Source of the DNA: JAUYQR01 sp043727195
GTDB taxonomy: Bacteria; Pseudomonadota; Alphaproteobacteria; Rhodobacterales; Rhodobacteraceae
Length of the DNA: 7,054 nucleotides
Direction of reading: 5' to 3'
Assembly (NCBI GenBank): GCA_043727195.1
Contig: JAYSYZ010000279.1
Coordinates: 1-7,054, forward strand
In this document: in pieces, positions 1-5,824 of the stretch
How the letters are laid out: each line of letters opens with the position of its first letter
Numbering within the stretch: the stretch's first letter is position 1
The notes under the pieces: model-generated
Seen by the model: the letters and a program-made list of their open reading frames with translations, nothing else
Told to the model about the DNA's origin: nothing
The model's database searches: none
Program-made: the position numbers and the translations under genes

Positions 1-147
1 GTGATCGACACCGATCCCGCCCCCGGTACCGGCGCGGGCGGCACCTGGTGGAACGTCGCCGTGCCCGAAGTCTCGACCCGCGACGAGGTTCGCGCGGCCC
101 GCAAGCAATACGAGACCGATACCGCCCGGCAGTGGCTGGCCGATTGA
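1..147 (+). CDS. iolD: 3D-(3,5/4)-trihydroxycyclohexane-1,2-dione hydrolase, C-terminal end (partial)
   Basis: An open frame runs in from the left edge and stops at TGA 145-147, giving the last 48 residues of a protein. The segment contains VIDTDP near its start, then GGTWWNVAVPEVSTRDEVR, then a charged helical tail. The WW-(N/D)-VAVPEVS-x-R-x-EVR pattern is what I know from the C-terminus of IolD, the thiamine-diphosphate enzyme of inositol catabolism that opens the cyclic dione to 5-deoxy-glucuronate in the cytoplasm. Catalytic domains lie outside the window, so integrity of the enzyme cannot be judged. The complete iolB 110 bases downstream, acting on the IolD product, supports the assignment. 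The first codon in the window happens to be GTG but is internal to the gene. Confidence 0.85.
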   Translation: MIDTDPAPGTGAGGTWWNVAVPEVSTRDEVRAARKQYETDTARQWLAD

Positions 148-155
148 GCAATCGC

Positions 156-258
156 ATGATCCCGTTCGGCACCAGCCCGGCTGCCTCGCCCAATGGCCAC
201 GACCGATCCATCGGCGCAGGCTGATATCCAACTGCAACATCTGGGAATAGAACAAGCC
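156..258 (+). pseudogene. iolE: Vestige of iolE (inosose dehydratase), truncated and frameshifted
   Basis: Eight bases after the iolD stop an ATG (156) opens a 22-codon frame that ends at TGA 222-224. It reads MIPFGTSPAA, then SPNGHDRSIG, then AG. This resembles the start of alphaproteobacterial IolE proteins as I know them (M-I-x-F-G-T-N-P-I-A-W-x-N-D-D-x-x-x-L-G-A). A one-base shift then continues as ADIQLQ, again like the next IolE residues (ADIPLEQ), and after that only HLGIEQA remains before iolB. IolE is normally about 300 residues and converts 2-keto-myo-inositol to the dione that IolD uses; it is often encoded between iolD and iolB. What is seen is a short open frame and a similarity recalled from memory. 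Inference: most of iolE was deleted and the residue has decayed. The 3' limit given is only the iolB start. It could instead be chance similarity in an intergenic spacer. Confidence 0.5.
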
Positions 259-1065
259 ATGGTCGACCTTCTTCGCAAACCCACGGGAACACGCGGCAAG
301 GTGCATGACATCACTCCCGAAAGCGCCGGCTGGGGCTATGTCGGCTTCTCGCTCTACCGTCTGGAGCCGGGCGACAGCGCCGCCGAGGCCACCGGCAACC
401 GCGAGGTGATCCTCGTGCTGGTCGAAGGCCGCGCCCGGATCAGGGCCGCCGGGCAGGACTGGGGCGAGATGGGGGATCGGATGGACCTGTTCGACCGCAC
501 CCCGCCGCATTGCCTCTACGTCCCCGACGGCGACCGCTGGGAGGCCACAGCCACCACCCCTTGCATCATTGCCGTCTGCTCGGCCCCCGGCCACGGCAGC
601 CACAAGGCCCGGCGTCTCGGCCCCGAGGGCATCGAACTCACCCCGCGCGGCAAGGGCCAGAACACCCGGTTCATCAACAACATCGCGATGGAGGGTCTAG
701 ACGTCGCGGGCAGCCTCCTCGTGACCGAGGTCTATACCCCCGCCGGCAACTGGTCCTCCTACCCGAGCCACCGCCATGACGAGGACGACTTCCCCCGCAT
801 GACCTATCTGGAGGAAACCTATTACCACCGGGTCAACCCTGGCTCCGGCTTCGCGATCCAGCGCGTTTACACCGAAGACGGCGCGCTGGACGAGACGATG
901 ACCGTCAGGAACCATGACGTGACCTTGGTGCCGAAGGGCCACCACCCCTGTGCCGCGCCTTATGGCTATGACCTCTATTATCTCAACGTCATGGCCGGGC
1001 CGCTGCGCAAATGGCGCTTCCAGAACGACCCCGACCATGACTGGATCGCCCAGCGCGACGCTTAG
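259..1065 (+). CDS. iolB: 5-deoxy-glucuronate isomerase IolB
   Basis: IolB isomerises 5-deoxy-D-glucuronate, the IolD product, to 2-deoxy-5-keto-D-gluconate in cytoplasmic myo-inositol degradation. With the start at 259 the protein has 268 residues, matching the usual 265-271. Family landmarks are LLRKPTG and VHDITPESAGWGYVGF at the N-terminus, then a double-cupin body. The metal-site region has HRHDEDDFPR (about residues 171-180) followed by LEETYYHR, and the C-terminal cupin has PKGHHPCAAPYGYDLYYLN with His228/His229. The frame stays open back to another ATG at 193, which would add 22 residues. I reject that start because it has no Shine-Dalgarno, its codons have about 50% GC at third positions instead of the high value of the rest, and it overlaps the iolE vestige. 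The 259 start has only a weak GGGA 12 bases upstream. The gene ends convergent with, and overlapping, the permease gene on the other strand. Confidence 0.93.
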   Translation: MVDLLRKPTGTRGKVHDITPESAGWGYVGFSLYRLEPGDSAAEATGNREVILVLVEGRARIRAAGQDWGEMGDRMDLFDRTPPHCLYVPDGDRWEATATTPCIIAVCSAPGHGSHKARRLGPEGIELTPRGKGQNTRFINNIAMEGLDVAGSLLVTEVYTPAGNWSSYPSHRHDEDDFPRMTYLEETYYHRVNPGSGFAIQRVYTEDGALDETMTVRNHDVTLVPKGHHPCAAPYGYDLYYLNVMAGPLRKWRFQNDPDHDWIAQRDA

Positions 1066-1838
1066 GCCGTTTTCACCGGCACACGGCTTTCCAGCCATTT
1101 GAAGAACAGCACGACCCCACCCGCCAGGATCATGTAAACCAGCGCCAATAACAACAGCGGCTCATAGACGATGAACGTGTCCTGCGTCACACGCTTGGCC
1201 AGCGAATAGATGTCCACCACGGTGATCGTTGCCACCAGTGGCGTGGATTTCATCTGCAACACCGCCTCGCCACCAATCGTCGGCAGCGCCCGTTGCAGCG
1301 CCTGCGGCAGCCAGATCCGGCGAAAGATGGTAAAGCGCGGCACACCCATCGCGCGTGCAGCCTCCAACTGACCGCCGGGCACGCCCTTGAACGCGCCACG
1401 CATCACTTCGCCTTCGTATCCAGCCACGCTCAGCGTCAGTGCCAGCACCGCATAGGGCCAGGCTTGCCGCAGGATCGGCCATAGGAAACTGTCCTTGATC
1501 CCGGGAAACTGCGGGAACAATGAACCGAGCCCGTAATACAGCAGCCACAATTGCAACAAAAGCGGCGTGCCCCGGATGATGCTGCAATAGATCCGGGCGG
1601 GAACTGCCAGATAGACCGGCCCCGCCGCCTGCGCCAACCCCAGAGGAATCGCCAGCAGCATGCCAAGCGCCATCGTCACCACGGTCAGCCAGACGGTGCG
1701 CCAGATCGCCAGCGGCAGCATGTCCAGATATTTCGGCGTGCCGAGCCAGCTCCAGTTCAGGCTGACCGCGCACCAGCCGATCAGCCCCAGCGCCAGCCCC
1801 AGCAGCACAATACGGTGCGGCTTCAGCACCGCCGTCAC
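1062..1838 (-). CDS. Polar amino-acid ABC transporter permease (HisM/OccM type)
   Basis: Inner-membrane permease of the importer, 258 residues, last gene of the operon. Several hydrophobic segments are visible: around residues 9-27, the long stretch at 50-72, 92-106, 128-141 and 225-247. The family signature RGTPLL is at residues 89-94. The cytoplasmic EAA loop that docks the ATPase is at about 159-178, with EAARAMG, then I175 and LP at 177-178. The start is GTG at 1838, which overlaps the stop of the preceding permease (sequence ATGTGA) and has a perfect GGAGGT five bases upstream inside that gene, so translation is probably coupled. The frame stays open to 2060, but that extension lies entirely within the upstream gene in another frame and does not read as a membrane protein. 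The TAA stop is shared with the 3' end of iolB. It should form a heterodimer with the other permease. Confidence 0.93.
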   Translation of the reverse strand: MTAVLKPHRIVLLGLALGLIGWCAVSLNWSWLGTPKYLDMLPLAIWRTVWLTVVTMALGMLLAIPLGLAQAAGPVYLAVPARIYCSIIRGTPLLLQLWLLYYGLGSLFPQFPGIKDSFLWPILRQAWPYAVLALTLSVAGYEGEVMRGAFKGVPGGQLEAARAMGVPRFTIFRRIWLPQALQRALPTIGGEAVLQMKSTPLVATITVVDIYSLAKRVTQDTFIVYEPLLLLALVYMILAGGVVLFFKWLESRVPVKTA

Positions 1839-2584
1839 ATCGCACCTCCGGCCGCACTGCGCTGCCCCCGCCGCGCCCATTTCTCGATCCGTCCGAAAAT
1901 CAATCCCGATACCAGCGACAGCACCAGATACAGACCCCCGGCCGCCAGATAGAAGGTCATGAAAGATTTCGTCGTTCCGGCGGCCAGCGAAGTGGCCTTG
2001 GTCAACTCGATGAACCCGATCACCGCCAGCAAGGCCGTATCCTTGGTCACCGTCAGCCACAGATTTGCCAGCCCCGGCACCGCCGAGGCGGTCATCAGTG
2101 GCAGGGTGATCCGGCGCGCGATCGTGGCGGGCGACATGCCCATCGCCCGCCCGGCCTCGATCTGGCCAGCGGGAACCGACAGGATCGCGCCCCGCAGAAC
2201 TTCGGTTGAATAGGCACCCTGCACGACACCCAGAACCACGATACCGGCTACCACACCGGAAAAATCAATCGGATCAAATCCGTTCGAACGCAGAACACTG
2301 TTGATCGCATCCTTGGCAGCAAACGTGATCAGCAACAGCAACACCAATTCCGGCACTGCGCGGACCAGCGTTGTATAAACTGCCAACAGGTCCTTCGTGA
2401 TCGGCCCTCCGTAAAGCTTGCCGAACGCGCCTGCGATTCCGATCGAAAGACCAAGGGCATAGGCCCCCAGCGCAATCAGAATGGTGTTCCCAAGGCCCGC
2501 AACCAGTGTCGCCCCCCATCCAGGGGGCGACCAGGCCAACAATTCAAAAGCCGAGGTGGCAGAGACGGGAAACACACCCAGCAC
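1835..2584 (-). CDS. Polar amino-acid ABC transporter permease (HisQ/OccQ type)
   Basis: Second membrane component, 249 residues, third gene of the operon. Hydrophobic segments are seen near residues 25-50, 68-90, 108-122, 165-192 and 212-230. The family motif RAVPEL is at residues 75-80 (RG-[VT]-P usually; here A replaces G). The EAA loop, EAGRAMG at 143-149 with I159 and LP at 161-162, is the contact site for the ATPase. The start is GTG at 2584, only six bases after the stop of the binding-protein gene. No convincing Shine-Dalgarno is present, so initiation probably depends on ribosomes terminating upstream. Pairing of two related but non-identical permeases with one ATPase and one binding protein is the HisQMPJ/OccQMPT architecture. 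Confidence 0.92.
   Translation of the reverse strand: MLGVFPVSATSAFELLAWSPPGWGATLVAGLGNTILIALGAYALGLSIGIAGAFGKLYGGPITKDLLAVYTTLVRAVPELVLLLLITFAAKDAINSVLRSNGFDPIDFSGVVAGIVVLGVVQGAYSTEVLRGAILSVPAGQIEAGRAMGMSPATIARRITLPLMTASAVPGLANLWLTVTKDTALLAVIGFIELTKATSLAAGTTKSFMTFYLAAGGLYLVLSLVSGLIFGRIEKWARRGQRSAAGGAM
1844..1849 (-). promoter_or_regulatory. Shine-Dalgarno deciding the GTG start of the last permease
   Basis: GGAGGT on the minus strand, inside the last codons of the upstream permease, lies five bases from the GTG at 1838-1836. It fixes the start of the last gene at 1838 rather than at the far upstream end of the open frame (2060). The GTG overlaps the upstream TGA in the string ATGTGA. Confidence 0.75.
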
Positions 2585-2590
2585 GGCAGC

Positions 2591-3355
2591 TTAGCCGCCG
2601 TAGATCGACGATGCGAAATACGGCTTGGAAATCGCGTCATAGGTGCCATCCGCGATGACCTTGGCAATGGCCGCATTGAACTTCGCCTTCAACGCGTCCT
2701 CGCCCTTGCGCAGCCCCACGCCCACGCCCTTGCCTAGAATGACCGGGTCATCGGCGACCGCTCCGATCGCCTCGCAGCAAGCCTTGCCCACGTCCGACGC
2801 CAGGAAGGCATCGATTGCGATGCTGTCGGCCTGGCTCGCGTCAATCCGCCCGGCGGCCAGGTCCTGGAACCCCTCGTCGGTGGTCTGATACGTCTTGATC
2901 TCGGCGGCGTCGGGGAAGTATTTCTGCGCATAAGCTTCGTGGATTGTGGAAACCTGCACCCCGATGATCTTACCCGCCATGCCAGCCGCGTCAGGCGTCA
3001 GGCCCGACCCTTTGGCAGTGATGATCACAGTCGGCGTGTTATAATATTTGTCCGAAAAGTCGATGGTCTGCATCCGCTCCTCGGTGATCGACATCGAGGC
3101 CATGATCGCGTCGATCTGCCCGCCGGTCAGCGACGGGATGATGCCTTCCCACGCAACCGGAGTGATCACGCACTGCATCTCGCCGGCGGCACAGACCGCA
3201 TTGATGAAATCCACTTCCCAACCGACCCAACTGCCGCTTGCATCCGGCGAGGCAAAGGGCGGATAGGGTTCAGCGGCGATGCCGATTTTGACTTCCTGCG
3301 CGGCCACCGGGGCCGCCAGCAGCGTCAGCGCAAGCGCGAGTGTTTTGCATTTCAT
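2591..3355 (-). CDS. Periplasmic polar/basic amino-acid-binding protein of ABC transporter
   Basis: Solute-binding protein, 254 residues, captures the substrate in the periplasm. A Sec signal peptide is clear: basic MKCK, hydrophobic core at 6-15, cleavage expected after Ala19 (VAA). Against HisJ/ArgT, known landmarks can be placed: Tyr31 (AEPYPPF), a cysteine pair Cys55/Cys62 with the same spacing as the HisJ disulfide, and ASMSITEER at 86-94, where Ser87, Ser89 and Arg94 match HisJ Ser70, Ser72 and Arg77 (the carboxylate clamp). Ser136-Thr137 match the second-lobe Thr pair, Asp177 matches the amino-group ligand, and the C-terminus IYGG resembles HisJ VYGG. This supports an alpha-amino acid with a basic or polar side chain, or an opine. 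The exact substrate cannot be read off. An unusual vicinal CysCys is at 193-194. ATG 3355 is preceded by a strong ribosome-binding site. Confidence 0.92.
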   Translation of the reverse strand: MKCKTLALALTLLAAPVAAQEVKIGIAAEPYPPFASPDASGSWVGWEVDFINAVCAAGEMQCVITPVAWEGIIPSLTGGQIDAIMASMSITEERMQTIDFSDKYYNTPTVIITAKGSGLTPDAAGMAGKIIGVQVSTIHEAYAQKYFPDAAEIKTYQTTDEGFQDLAAGRIDASQADSIAIDAFLASDVGKACCEAIGAVADDPVILGKGVGVGLRKGEDALKAKFNAAIAKVIADGTYDAISKPYFASSIYGG

Positions 3356-3362
3356 GGTACTT

Positions 3363-3368
3363 CTCCTT
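3363..3368 (-). promoter_or_regulatory. Strong Shine-Dalgarno of the binding-protein gene
   Basis: On the minus strand AAGGAG lies seven bases before ATG 3355, in an A-rich 39-nt spacer after the ATPase stop (3395-3397). It is the best ribosome-binding site of the operon. This fits the usual need for binding protein in excess over the ATPase and permeases. No hairpin or second promoter is evident in the spacer. Confidence 0.75.
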
Positions 3369-3394
3369 GTTATTTTTTGTTGCTTGGCTTTGAG

Positions 3395-4168
3395 TTAGCC
3401 AACGGTCTTCAGAAACTGCTTTAAGCGTTCCGACTTGGGTGTGCCAAACAGCGCCTCGGGCGGCCCCTGTTCCTCGATCACGCCGTTGTGCAGATAGATC
3501 ACATGACTCGCCACCTCGCGGGCGAATTTCATTTCATGGGTCACAAGGATCATCGTGCGCCCCTCGTCGGCAAGCCCCTTGATCACCTGCAACACCTCTC
3601 CGACCAGTTCGGGATCAAGGGCGCTGGTGGGCTCGTCGAACAGCATCGCCTTCGGCTCCATGCACAAGGCCCGCGCAATCGCGGCGCGCTGCTGCTGGCC
3701 GCCTGACATGAAGGCCGGATAAGCGCCTTCCTTTTCCGCCAACCCCACCCGCGACAAAAGCTTGCGTGCCCGGGCAACCGCCACGTCCTTGGGGCATTTC
3801 ATCACGTGAACCGGCACCTCGATCAGGTTCTCCAGCACCGTCTTGTGGCTCCACAGGTTGAACGACTGGAACACCATCCCCAGGCTCTGCCGGATCCGCT
3901 CAAGCTGGCGGCGGTCAGTTGGCGTGCCGTCCGACCGCATCGCCACGGCCTCGCCATTGATCACTATCGCACCGCTGGATGGCGTCTCAAGAAAGTTGAT
4001 GCAGCGCAGCATGGTCGATTTGCCCGATCCCGACCCGCCGATGATGGCGACGACATCGCCCTCATGCGCTGTCAACGATACGCCTTTCAGCACATGGTGG
4101 CTACCAAAGCTCTTGTGCAGATCCTCGACCCGGATCGCCTCGGCTGTCTGTCGCGCAGTGTCCGCCAT
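3395..4168 (-). CDS. Polar amino-acid ABC transporter ATP-binding protein (HisP/OccP/GlnQ type)
   Basis: Cytoplasmic ATPase, 257 residues, first gene of the operon. All nucleotide-binding motifs are intact: Walker A GGSGSGKST at 44-52, Q-loop Gln101 (FQSFNLW), signature MSGGQQQR at 154-161 (Met in place of the usual Leu), Walker B AMLFDEP at 174-180 with catalytic Glu179, D-loop SALD, and switch His211 (VTHEM). The full FQSFNLW-x-H-x-T-x-x-EN pattern and the C-terminal EEQGPPEALFGTP are typical of polar amino-acid importers. The ATG at 4168 is followed by a short non-conserved leader before VEDLHKSFG, and a G-rich stretch just upstream (minus-strand GTGGGGG) is a mediocre Shine-Dalgarno. The gene is divergent from surE, and its promoter region holds a marked inverted repeat. 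Confidence 0.95.
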   Translation of the reverse strand: MADTARQTAEAIRVEDLHKSFGSHHVLKGVSLTAHEGDVVAIIGGSGSGKSTMLRCINFLETPSSGAIVINGEAVAMRSDGTPTDRRQLERIRQSLGMVFQSFNLWSHKTVLENLIEVPVHVMKCPKDVAVARARKLLSRVGLAEKEGAYPAFMSGGQQQRAAIARALCMEPKAMLFDEPTSALDPELVGEVLQVIKGLADEGRTMILVTHEMKFAREVASHVIYLHNGVIEEQGPPEALFGTPKSERLKQFLKTVG

Positions 4169-4181
4169 GAGCCCCCACTCA

Positions 4182-4210
4182 GGATTGCGGGCATCAAACC
4201 CCGCAAATCC
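4182..4210. promoter_or_regulatory. Inverted repeat (candidate operator) upstream of the ABC operon
   Basis: On the plus strand GGATTGCGGG (4182-4191) is mirrored by CCCGCAAATCC (4200-4210), a 10-bp match with a single extra base in one arm and an 8-base centre. It sits 13-42 bases before the ATPase start. Because the candidate -10 hexamer fills its centre, a dimeric repressor bound here would block the promoter. If transcription instead starts further upstream, the same sequence could fold as an mRNA stem-loop. Confidence 0.5.
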
Positions 4211-4221
4211 CAGAGGTGCAA
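4193..4221 (-). promoter_or_regulatory. Candidate promoter of the ABC transporter operon
   Basis: On the minus strand TTGCAC (4221-4216) and TTTGAT (4198-4193) are separated by exactly 17 bases, with transcription expected to begin near 4186, about 18 bases before the ATPase ATG. They match the sigma-70 consensus at only 3 of 6 and 4 of 6 positions, so this is a spacing-based proposal. The -10 element lies in the centre of the inverted repeat described separately. Confidence 0.35.
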
Positions 4222-4261
4222 GCTTTTACTGGCGTCAGTCGCCGCGCGCCGCCCTCACCGC

Positions 4262-4288
4262 TTGAAGCCCCCCCGGTGCTCGTCTAAT
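4262..4288 (+). promoter_or_regulatory. Candidate surE promoter
   Basis: TTGAAG (4262-4267) and TCTAAT (4283-4288) form a possible -35/-10 pair. The -10 matches consensus at 5 of 6 positions, but the 15-base spacer is shorter than ideal. Transcription would start near 4295, about 20 bases before the surE ATG. A run of seven C lies in the spacer. Confidence 0.35.
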
Positions 4289-4302
4289 CAGGGTTCAGCC
4301 AG

Positions 4303-4308
4303 AAGGGG
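4303..4308 (+). promoter_or_regulatory. Shine-Dalgarno of surE
   Basis: AAGGGG ends six bases before ATG 4315 and supports that start, which also matches the conserved SurE N-terminus. Confidence 0.6.
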
Positions 4309-4314
4309 CCCTGC

Positions 4315-5100
4315 ATGCGCATCCTGATCACCAACGACGATGGCATCAATGCCCCGGGTCTTGCGGTTCTGACCGAAATCGCCGCCGACATCGCCGGGCT
4401 CGAGGGGGAAGTATGGACCGTCGCCCCCGCCTTCGAACAATCCGGCGTGGCGCATTGCATCAGTTACACCCGCCCGATGATGATTGCCGAACTGGGGCAT
4501 CGCCGCTTTGCCGCCGAGGGTAGCCCGGCCGATTGCGTGCTGGCCGGTTTTTATGACGTGCTCGAAGGGGCGAAACCCGATCTGGTCCTGTCGGGTGTCA
4601 ACCGGGGCAACAACGCCGCCGAAAACGTGCTTTATTCCGGCACCATCGGCGGCGCGATGGAGGCGGCGTTGCAAGGCGTGCCCGCCATTGCCCTGTCACA
4701 ATTCCTCGGTCCCGAAAACGCTCATCTGCCTGATCCGTTCGAAAGCGCGCGGCGGCACGGCACTGCAGTTGTCCGCACCCTTCTGGATCGCGGCATCTGG
4801 ACGAATGATGATTACCGGGTGTTCTACAACGTCAATTTCCCGCCACTTCCGGCCGTCGCCACCAAGGGTATCAAGGTGGCCCCCCAGGGTTTTCGCCGCG
4901 ATACCGCTTTCGGGGTGGAGCCGCACCAGTCACCCTCGGGGCGCAAGTTCCTGTGGATCAAGGGCGGCGCGCAACAGACACCCACGCTGCCCGGGTCGGA
5001 TGCGGCAGTGAACCTCGACGGCTACATCGCGGTCACCCCGATGCGGGCCGACCTGACCGCACATGACCTTCTGGCCGATCTGCAAGGCCGCATCGGATGA
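4315..5100 (+). CDS. surE: 5'/3'-nucleotidase SurE
   Basis: Cytoplasmic metal-dependent phosphatase of 261 residues (E. coli SurE has 253) that removes phosphate from nucleoside 5'- and 3'-monophosphates and is linked to survival in stationary phase. The N-terminus MRILITNDDGINAPG carries the metal ligands Asp8 and Asp9. Ser43 in EQSGVAHCIS and Asn96 in LSGVNRGNNAAENVLYSGT complete the recognisable metal site, and GSPADCV at 69-75 is also a family element. The start at 4315 is set by this conserved N-terminus and by AAGGGG upstream. The stop TGA overlaps the pcm start codon (ATGA), so the two are translationally coupled. All key residues are present. It is divergent from the ABC operon. Confidence 0.96.
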   Translation: MRILITNDDGINAPGLAVLTEIAADIAGLEGEVWTVAPAFEQSGVAHCISYTRPMMIAELGHRRFAAEGSPADCVLAGFYDVLEGAKPDLVLSGVNRGNNAAENVLYSGTIGGAMEAALQGVPAIALSQFLGPENAHLPDPFESARRHGTAVVRTLLDRGIWTNDDYRVFYNVNFPPLPAVATKGIKVAPQGFRRDTAFGVEPHQSPSGRKFLWIKGGAQQTPTLPGSDAAVNLDGYIAVTPMRADLTAHDLLADLQGRIG

Positions 5101-5771
5101 TCGACGCGCCGGAGGACAACGAACCCTCCGCCGCCGATCTTGCCGAACGCAAGATGCGCTTCCTGTTTGCCCTGCGCTCGCGCGGGGTGACCGAGGCCCG
5201 CGTGCTGACCGCGATGGAAAAGGTCGACCGGGGCCTGTTCGTCAAGGGCCTGTTCGCGATGCGCGCTTACGAGGATATGCCGCTGCCCATTGCCTGCGGT
5301 CAGACGATCAGCCAACCCTCGGTCGTCGGCCTGATGACCCAGGCGCTTTCCGTCAGCCCCCGCGATACGGTGCTGGAGATCGGCACCGGTTCGGGCTATC
5401 AGGCCGCGATCCTGTCACAACTCGCGCGCCGGGTTTACACCGTTGACCGCTACCGCCGCCTTGTGCGCGAGGCGGCAGAGTTGTTTCGCCAGTTGAATTT
5501 GACCAACGTGACGACGATGACTGCCGACGGCTCGCACGGTCTGCCGGATCAGGCACCGTTTGACCGCATTCTGGTCACTGCCGCCGCCGAAGATCCGCCG
5601 GGGCCGCTCCTGGCCCAGCTGAAACCCGGCGGCATCATGGTGCTGCCGGTAGGCCAGTCCGACGCGGTGCAAAGCCTGATCAAGGTCACCCGCACCGCCA
5701 CTGGTTTCGATTACGAAGAACTTCGCCCAGTCCGCTTTGTGCCACTGGTCGAAGGGCTCGGCTCAGAGTAG
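5097..5771 (+). CDS. pcm: Protein-L-isoaspartate O-methyltransferase
   Basis: Repair enzyme of 224 residues that transfers a methyl group from S-adenosylmethionine to the abnormal carboxyl of L-isoaspartyl residues in aged proteins, allowing their return to normal aspartate. Visible motifs: LPIACGQTISQPSVV (about 63-77), the substrate-side signature with Thr70-Ile71-Ser72; VLEIGTGSGYQAA at 92-104, the SAM-binding glycine loop; YTVDR at 114-118, where the acidic residue is Asp instead of the commoner Glu; ADGSHGLPDQAPFDRI at 143-158; and LKPGGIMVLPVG at 175-186. The ATG overlaps the surE TGA. An N-terminal extension of about 15 residues compared with E. coli (208 aa) is normal variation. The order surE-pcm is a long-recognised operon. 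Confidence 0.95.
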   Translation: MIDAPEDNEPSAADLAERKMRFLFALRSRGVTEARVLTAMEKVDRGLFVKGLFAMRAYEDMPLPIACGQTISQPSVVGLMTQALSVSPRDTVLEIGTGSGYQAAILSQLARRVYTVDRYRRLVREAAELFRQLNLTNVTTMTADGSHGLPDQAPFDRILVTAAAEDPPGPLLAQLKPGGIMVLPVGQSDAVQSLIKVTRTATGFDYEELRPVRFVPLVEGLGSE

Positions 5772-5786
5772 AATCACCCCCAGAAA

Positions 5787-5800
5787 CCGGGTCAACCCGG
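5787..5800. repeat. Short GC-rich inverted repeat between pcm and nlpD
   Basis: CCGGG-TCAA-CCCGG forms a 5-bp stem with a four-base loop, 16 bases after the pcm stop. No T-run follows, so it is not an intrinsic terminator. It could slightly stabilise the upstream mRNA end. GGTCAAC in its centre recurs directly before the nlpD start (5818-5824). Confidence 0.3.
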
Positions 5801-5811
5801 CCAAACGGAAC

Positions 5812-5816
5812 AGAGG
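5812..5816 (+). promoter_or_regulatory. Shine-Dalgarno of the NlpD-like gene
   Basis: AGAGG ends eight bases before ATG 5825 and supports that start, which also gives a complete lipoprotein signal. Confidence 0.55.
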
Positions 5817-5824
5817 CGGTCAAC

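Noticed and set aside
697..1098. 133-residue minus-strand frame opposite iolB
   Set aside because: It lies antisense to a well-supported gene, has no family resemblance and no ribosome-binding site; it is a by-product of high GC.
1062..2060. 332-residue open frame for the last permease starting at 2060
   Set aside because: The extra 74 residues overlap the other permease gene in another frame, are not hydrophobic like a permease N-terminus, and a GTG with GGAGGT at 1838 gives a normal-length protein.
4268..4274. Run of seven C upstream of surE as a slippage or phase-variation tract
   Set aside because: It is short, lies in the promoter spacer, and resembles ordinary GC-rich composition. No further repeat units are present.
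4289..4313. CAGGG/CCCTG inverted repeat flanking the surE ribosome-binding site
   Set aside because: Only five base pairs with a 15-base loop, expected by chance in such GC-rich DNA. A regulatory hairpin cannot be supported.
4288..4674. 128-residue minus-strand frame opposite surE
   Set aside because: It is antisense to conserved surE codons, with low-complexity G/H/D-rich composition and no recognisable domain.
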